NCBI GenBank assembly: GCA_001552515.1
Contig: BCRI01000006.1
Span: forward strand, 1-64,000
Length of the DNA: 64,000 nucleotides
From: Sphaerimonospora mesophila NBRC 14179 = JCM 3151
GTDB lineage: Bacteria > Actinomycetota > Actinomycetes > Streptosporangiales > Streptosporangiaceae
Reading direction: 5' to 3'
Shown: one piece after another, positions 60,486-64,000 of the stretch
Position numbering within the stretch: the first letter of the stretch is position 1
How the letters are laid out: every line of letters starts with the position of its first letter
Program-made: the position numbers and the translations under genes
Notes under the pieces: generated by a model
Seen by the model: only the letters and a program-made list of their open reading frames with translations
The model's database searches: none
What the model was told of the DNA's origin: nothing

Positions 60486-60721
60486 GTGATCTTGCGAATT
60501 CTCGCACGCATCCCCTCTGACCTGCCCATTCCCATTTCGTGATCTTGCAGAAATATATCGATCAGCGACTCGACCTGCGCGAACTCCCTCCGTGACCTTG
60601 CAGTTACAAGATCACGGAGGGAGTGCGCGCAGGTCAGCAGCATCAGCTGCGAGTTTCTGCAAGATCACAAAAGTTGTTCATGCAGGTCAAAGATGCTTGT
60701 TGCGAGTATTCGCAAGATCAC
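60486..60721. repeat. four 40-bp dispersed repeat units forming hairpins
   Basis: Units 60486-60525 and 60539-60578 run GTGATCTTGC...(T/C)GACCTGC; units 60629-60668 and 60682-60721 run in the opposite sense, GCAGGTCA...GCAAGATCAC. All four are exactly 40 bp and match the two units near ku (43265-43357). The two inner units flank a long hairpin (60572-60635) with stem parts GACCTGCGC/GCGCAGGTC, ACTCCCTCCGTGA/TCACGGAGGGAGT and CTTG/CAAG. The array follows the bioY stop codon by 23 bp. Confidence 0.85.
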
Positions 60722-60757
60722 GGGGGGTTGCTTGAGACGGCGTGAGAGGCTGAGGGC

Positions 60758-61126
60758 ATGAGCCTGGGGCTGATCGAAGAGGGCGCGAAGAAGTCGAGCG
60801 TGCTGTGGATCGCACTCCCGTCCGGGCCGCGGCTGGCCTGGCACATGTGGCACGAAGGGGCGATCTACGTGGTGACCGGCGGCGGGGAGCAGCCCCTTCC
60901 CGGGTTGACCGAGTCGCCGGAGGTCGAGATCACCCTCCGGAGCAAGGACAACGGCGCAGAACTCGTCCGGTTCCCCGCCTCCGTCGAGGTCGTCGACCAG
61001 GCGGCGGCCGGGGAGACGGTGGCGGCGCTGGCCAAGGAACGGCTCAACGCCCACGACGCCGCCGGGCTGATCGACCGCTGGGCCGCACAGTCCGTCGTCG
61101 TACGGCTCACGCCCCGCCCCGCATAG
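60758..61126 (+). CDS. small conserved protein, possible flavin-type split barrel
   Basis: 122 residues: MSLGLIEEGAKKSSVLWIAL, PRLAWHMWHEGAIYVVTGGG, EVEITLRSKDNGAELVRFPA. The run of beta strands with 'WHEGAIYVVTGG' resembles pyridoxamine-5'-phosphate-oxidase-like split barrels, but no clear cofactor residues are seen. ATG at 60758. It stands alone between the 40-bp repeat array and the convergent mrp gene. Confidence 0.6.
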   Translation: MSLGLIEEGAKKSSVLWIALPSGPRLAWHMWHEGAIYVVTGGGEQPLPGLTESPEVEITLRSKDNGAELVRFPASVEVVDQAAAGETVAALAKERLNAHDAAGLIDRWAAQSVVVRLTPRPA

Positions 61127-61216
61127 CAGCGTTCGATCAGTTTCAAAAAGTCACTCACTCCCGGCCGCCGTCACGCTGTGCCGTACGATCACGGCGGCCG
61201 TTCCAGGGTGAGTGGA

Positions 61217-62359
61217 TCAGTGCTTGATCGGGGAGAGGTCGAGCTTGCGGCCCTTGAGGCTGCCGCCCGGCTTCTTGCCGAGTTCGGCCGCGATGCGGCG
61301 CAGTTCGGCCGCCGCCGGCGCGTCGGGGTCGGTCAGGACGAGCGGCTTGCCCTCGTCGCCGCCCTCGCGCAGCCGCAGGTCGATCGGCACCTGGCCGAGC
61401 AGCGGCACACGGGCGCCGAGCGTCCGGGTCAGCGCGTCGGCCACGGTCTGGCCGCCGCCCTCGCCGAAGACCGCGATCCGCTCGTCGCAGTGCGGGCAGG
61501 GCAGCCATGCCATGTTCTCGATGACGCCGGCGATCTGCTGGTGGGTCTGGGCGGCGATCGACCCGGCCCGCTCTGCCACCTCGGCGGCGGCCTGCTGCGG
61601 GGTCGTCACGACGAGGATCTCCGCCGTCGGCATCCGCTGGGCCACCGAGATCGCGATGTCCCCGGTGCCGGGCGGCAGGTCCAGCAGCAGCACGTCCAGG
61701 TCGCCCCAGAAGACGTCGGTGAGGAACTGGTAGAGCGCCCGGTCGAGCATCGGGCCGCGCCAGACCACCGGCGTGTTCCCCTCGGGCTTGAACATCCCGA
61801 CCGAGATCACCTTGATGTCATGCGCGACCGGCGGCATGATCATGTCTTCGACCTTGGTGGGCCGGTCGCCGACGCCGAGCATGCGCGGCACCGAGTGACC
61901 GTAGATGTCGGCGTCCACGATGCCGACCTTGAGGCCCGATGAGGCCATGGCCGCTGCGAGGTTGACGGTGACGGACGACTTGCCGACGCCGCCCTTGCCG
62001 CTGGCCACCGCGAAGACCCGGGTCAGCGAGCTCGCCTTGGCGAAGGGATTCTCCTTCTCCGGGCCGCGGTCGCCGCGGAGTTTGGTCTGCAGCTCCTTGC
62101 GCTGCTCGGGGCTCATGACGTCCAGGTCCACGTGCACCCGGGTCACGCCCTCCACGGCGGAGACGGCCGAGGTGACGTCGCGCGTGATCGTGTCCTTCAA
62201 CGGACAGCCGGCGATCGTGAGGTAGACGCCGACGCGCACCACCCCGTCCGGGGAGATGTCGACGCTCTTGACCATGCCGAGGTCGGTGATCGGTCGGCGG
62301 ATCTCAGGATCGATGACGGTTGCGAGCGCAGCCCTGACCAGTTCTGGGGATGGTGCCAT
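61217..62359 (-). CDS. mrp: Mrp/NBP35-type Fe-S carrier ATPase (ApbC)
   Basis: 380 residues: an N-terminal MIP18/DUF59 domain (IDPEIRRPITDLGMVKSVDI, TIAGCPLKDTI), then the P-loop ATPase with the deviant Walker A ASGKGGVGKSSVTVNLA, the IVDADIYGHSVPRML segment, LDLPPGTGDIAISV and the cluster-binding CPHC motif. It binds and delivers Fe-S clusters to apo-proteins. It lies downstream of the DUF1003 and MgtE-like genes, an order also remembered from mycobacteria. Confidence 0.92.
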   Translation of the reverse strand: MAPSPELVRAALATVIDPEIRRPITDLGMVKSVDISPDGVVRVGVYLTIAGCPLKDTITRDVTSAVSAVEGVTRVHVDLDVMSPEQRKELQTKLRGDRGPEKENPFAKASSLTRVFAVASGKGGVGKSSVTVNLAAAMASSGLKVGIVDADIYGHSVPRMLGVGDRPTKVEDMIMPPVAHDIKVISVGMFKPEGNTPVVWRGPMLDRALYQFLTDVFWGDLDVLLLDLPPGTGDIAISVAQRMPTAEILVVTTPQQAAAEVAERAGSIAAQTHQQIAGVIENMAWLPCPHCDERIAVFGEGGGQTVADALTRTLGARVPLLGQVPIDLRLREGGDEGKPLVLTDPDAPAAAELRRIAAELGKKPGGSLKGRKLDLSPIKH

Positions 62360-62429
62360 GAATCCATGCTATGGAGGCGGACGGATTCTTCCTAATGGGG
62401 GCGGCCGATCCGCGCCCGAACACGCGGGA

Positions 62430-62924
62430 TCAGTGCCTGACCGCGCCGTTCCGGAAATCCTCCCTGAGCCCCTCCCGGAGATCCTCGTGGAGATGCTGCA
62501 GCTCAGAGCGGATGTAGTCCCTTGTCGCTACCTCGCCGAGCGCCAGGCGCAGGGCCGCGATCTCGCGGAGGAGGTACTCGATCTCCGCCTGGTTGCGCTC
62601 GGCCCGCACCCGGTCCTGCTCGTACTGGATCCGGTCGCGGTCGGCCTGCCGGTTCTGCGCCAGCAGGATGAGCGGTGCCGCGTACGACGCCTGGAGCGAG
62701 AGCATCAGGGTCAGGAAGATGAACGGGTACGGATCGAACTTGATCGGCAGAAGGGTGTTCCACAGCAGCCAGACCGCGATGAACACCGTCATGTAGACGA
62801 TGAACCGTGCGGTCCCCAGGAATCGGGCGATCCGCTCGGAAAGGCGTCCGAACGCCTCGGGGTCGTAGTAGGGCCGGATGCGGATAGCGGCCAACTCGCG
62901 TGGCTGGTCGAGTCGTTCAGTCAT
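62430..62924 (-). CDS. DUF1003 membrane protein
   Basis: 164 residues from the ATG at 62924 (MTERLDQPRELAAIRIRPYY), overlapping the end of the upstream gene by 8 bp. Two membrane helices (TARFIVYMTVFIAVWLLWNT; PFIFLTLMLSLQASYAAPLI) with the DUF1003 signature NRQADRDR, then a coiled-coil tail (EQDRVRAERNQAEIEYLLRE). Function unknown. Usually linked, as here, to a CBS/MgtE-domain gene, which suggests a role in ion homeostasis. Confidence 0.88.
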   Translation of the reverse strand: MTERLDQPRELAAIRIRPYYDPEAFGRLSERIARFLGTARFIVYMTVFIAVWLLWNTLLPIKFDPYPFIFLTLMLSLQASYAAPLILLAQNRQADRDRIQYEQDRVRAERNQAEIEYLLREIAALRLALGEVATRDYIRSELQHLHEDLREGLREDFRNGAVRH

Positions 62925-64000
62925 GTTTCTCCCGCCAGTCCTGCGGCAGCATGTGGTCCAGCACATCGTCGACGGTCACCGCGCCCAGCAGCCGCCCGTG
63001 CTCGTCCACGACGGGAACCGCGACCAGGTTGTACGTGGCGAGGTAACAGGCCACCTCGGGGATCGTGAACTCCGGCCTGATCGGGTCCACGGTGATGTCT
63101 ATCACGCTGCCGAGCATGGTCGACGGCGGCTCTCTCAGCAGCCGCTGGAAGTGCGCCACACCGAGGAACCGGCCCGTCGGGGTCTCCCCTGGGGGACGGG
63201 TCACGTACACCTGGGCGGCGACGGCGGGCGTCTGCTCCTGCTGCCTGATGTGGGCGAGCGCCTCGGCGACCGTCGCCGTCGGGGGGAGGATCACCGGTTC
63301 GGTGGTCATCATGCCGCCCGCGGTGTGCTCCGCATAGGTCAGCAGCCGCCGTACCGGCGCGGCCTCCTCGGGCACCATCAGCCGCAGCAGCCCCTCCGCC
63401 TGGTCCTGCGGCAGCTCCTGCAGCAGGTCGGTGGCGTCGTCGGGGCTCATCGCCTCCAGCACATCGGCGGCCCGCTCGGGGTTCAGCCGGCTCAGCACGA
63501 TCACCTGGTCTCGATCGGGCAGTTCCTCCAGCACATCGGCGAGCCGGTCGTCGTTGAGCGCCGAGGCCACCTCGGCCATCCGCTTGTCGGGCAGCTCGTG
63601 CAGCATGTTGGCCAGATCGGCCGGGCGCAGCGCCTCGAACGCGGCGAGGAGGTTGGCCGCGCCCTGGTCCTTCTGAGCCACGCCGAAGCCGGTGACCTCG
63701 TCCCAGTCCACGATGAGGGTTTCGCCCCTGCGCCGGGTGCCGCGCCGTACGGCGACCTTCGCGATCAGCCAGTCCGAAGGGCGGGGCTGCTCCATCGCGA
63801 GGTCCTGCACCGTCACCTGCTCGCCCTTGTACTCCACGGACAGGTCGAGCAGTTCGCCGATGGCGAGCGTCTCGGCTCTGCGCTGCTCGAACCGCCGCAT
63901 GTTGAGCTTGCCCGTGAAGATCACCGCACCCGCCTCGATGCTGGTGATCCTGGTGATCGGCAGGAACACCCGACGGCGTGGCTGAACCTCGACCACGAAC
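62917..64000 (-). CDS. MgtE N-terminal/CBS-domain protein (5' end beyond window)
   Basis: The frame is open to the right edge, and the Val/Met at 63996 (VVEVQPRRRVFLP) is internal by comparison with the PRC-barrel start that such proteins normally have, so the N-terminus lies outside the window. Visible: a second PRC-barrel-like segment, MgtE intracellular repeats (LANMLHELPDKRMAEVASAL, VLEELPDRDQVIVLSRLNPE, ATDLLQELPQDQAEGLLRLM) and two CBS domains ending LGAVTVDDVLDHMLPQDWRE. There is no membrane channel domain, so it is a soluble Mg-sensor-like protein rather than a transporter. Confidence 0.85.
   Translation of the reverse strand, partial: FVVEVQPRRRVFLPITRITSIEAGAVIFTGKLNMRRFEQRRAETLAIGELLDLSVEYKGEQVTVQDLAMEQPRPSDWLIAKVAVRRGTRRRGETLIVDWDEVTGFGVAQKDQGAANLLAAFEALRPADLANMLHELPDKRMAEVASALNDDRLADVLEELPDRDQVIVLSRLNPERAADVLEAMSPDDATDLLQELPQDQAEGLLRLMVPEEAAPVRRLLTYAEHTAGGMMTTEPVILPPTATVAEALAHIRQQEQTPAVAAQVYVTRPPGETPTGRFLGVAHFQRLLREPPSTMLGSVIDITVDPIRPEFTIPEVACYLATYNLVAVPVVDEHGRLLGAVTVDDVLDHMLPQDWREKHD

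Overview
This window is high-GC actinomycete chromosome. Codon third positions are almost all G or C, GTG starts are common, and several blocks are actinobacterial core neighbourhoods: adnAB, moeZ, TetR/DUF3107/ferritin-like/rhlE, Ku/LigD, and mrp/DUF1003/MgtE-like. From memory of gene orders, the adnAB, alpha/beta hydrolase, alkyltransferase-like, moeZ, tetR, DUF3107 and rhlE set recalls one region of the Mycobacterium tuberculosis genome (about Rv3201c-Rv3211), here split by accessory islands. The style (many ECF sigma factors, poly-glycerophosphate transferase, large secreted proteins) suggests a Streptosporangiales-type filamentous actinomycete. That placement is inference.

Layout. 0-6.5 kb: TPR protein, solute-binding lipoprotein plus M19-type dipeptidase, WYL regulator divergent from an FAD oxidase. 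6.7-13.5 kb: adnB and adnA helicase-nuclease pair. 13.8-18.7 kb: an ECF41 sigma factor divergent from a carboxymuconolactone decarboxylase-like / NmrA-like / isochorismatase-like / P450 / membrane-protein operon, with matching ECF41-type promoters on both strands. 19-22 kb: Rpn-like nuclease with a duplicated tail, then a DGPF protein and ECF42 sigma factor pair. 22-25.8 kb: TagF-like transferase, alkyltransferase-like protein, unknown protein. 25.8-30.3 kb: a duplicated (membrane protein + subtilase) unit in which one subtilase keeps its catalytic residues and the other has lost all of them. 30.4-33.5 kb: small membrane protein with its own winged-helix regulator, moeZ, alpha/beta hydrolase. 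33.6-43.2 kb: an island of seven small secreted proteins plus a beta-propeller protein. 43.3-64 kb: mostly conserved genes (Ku, LigD polymerase, TetR, DUF3107, ferritin-like, DEAD helicase, hydrolase, RecB-like nuclease, MBL protein, DUF6758-like, Nudix, BNR-repeat membrane protein, CPBP protease, CitE-like lyase, BioY, Mrp, DUF1003, MgtE/CBS protein).

The most unusual part is the 33.6-43.2 kb island. Seven short proteins share one kind of signal peptide but carry four unrelated low-complexity mature parts (Lys/Asn-rich, Asn/Trp-rich, short Arg/Asn-rich, Cys/Asn-rich). Six of the seven genes have a roughly 200-nt leader containing shared sequence boxes and successive hairpins whose stems are kept by compensating base changes, ending in a small hairpin that covers the Shine-Dalgarno sequence. 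Several units also end in terminators with the same core. This looks like a duplicated expression/export cassette with exchanged cargo and a candidate undescribed cis-regulatory RNA.

Other points for a second look: 40-bp repeat units of exactly constant length at two intergenic sites 17 kb apart; several enzyme homologues without their catalytic residues (subtilase, CMD protein, isochorismatase-like protein, MBL protein, M19 protein); and a DEAD-box helicase whose Q-motif region has no ordinary start codon.
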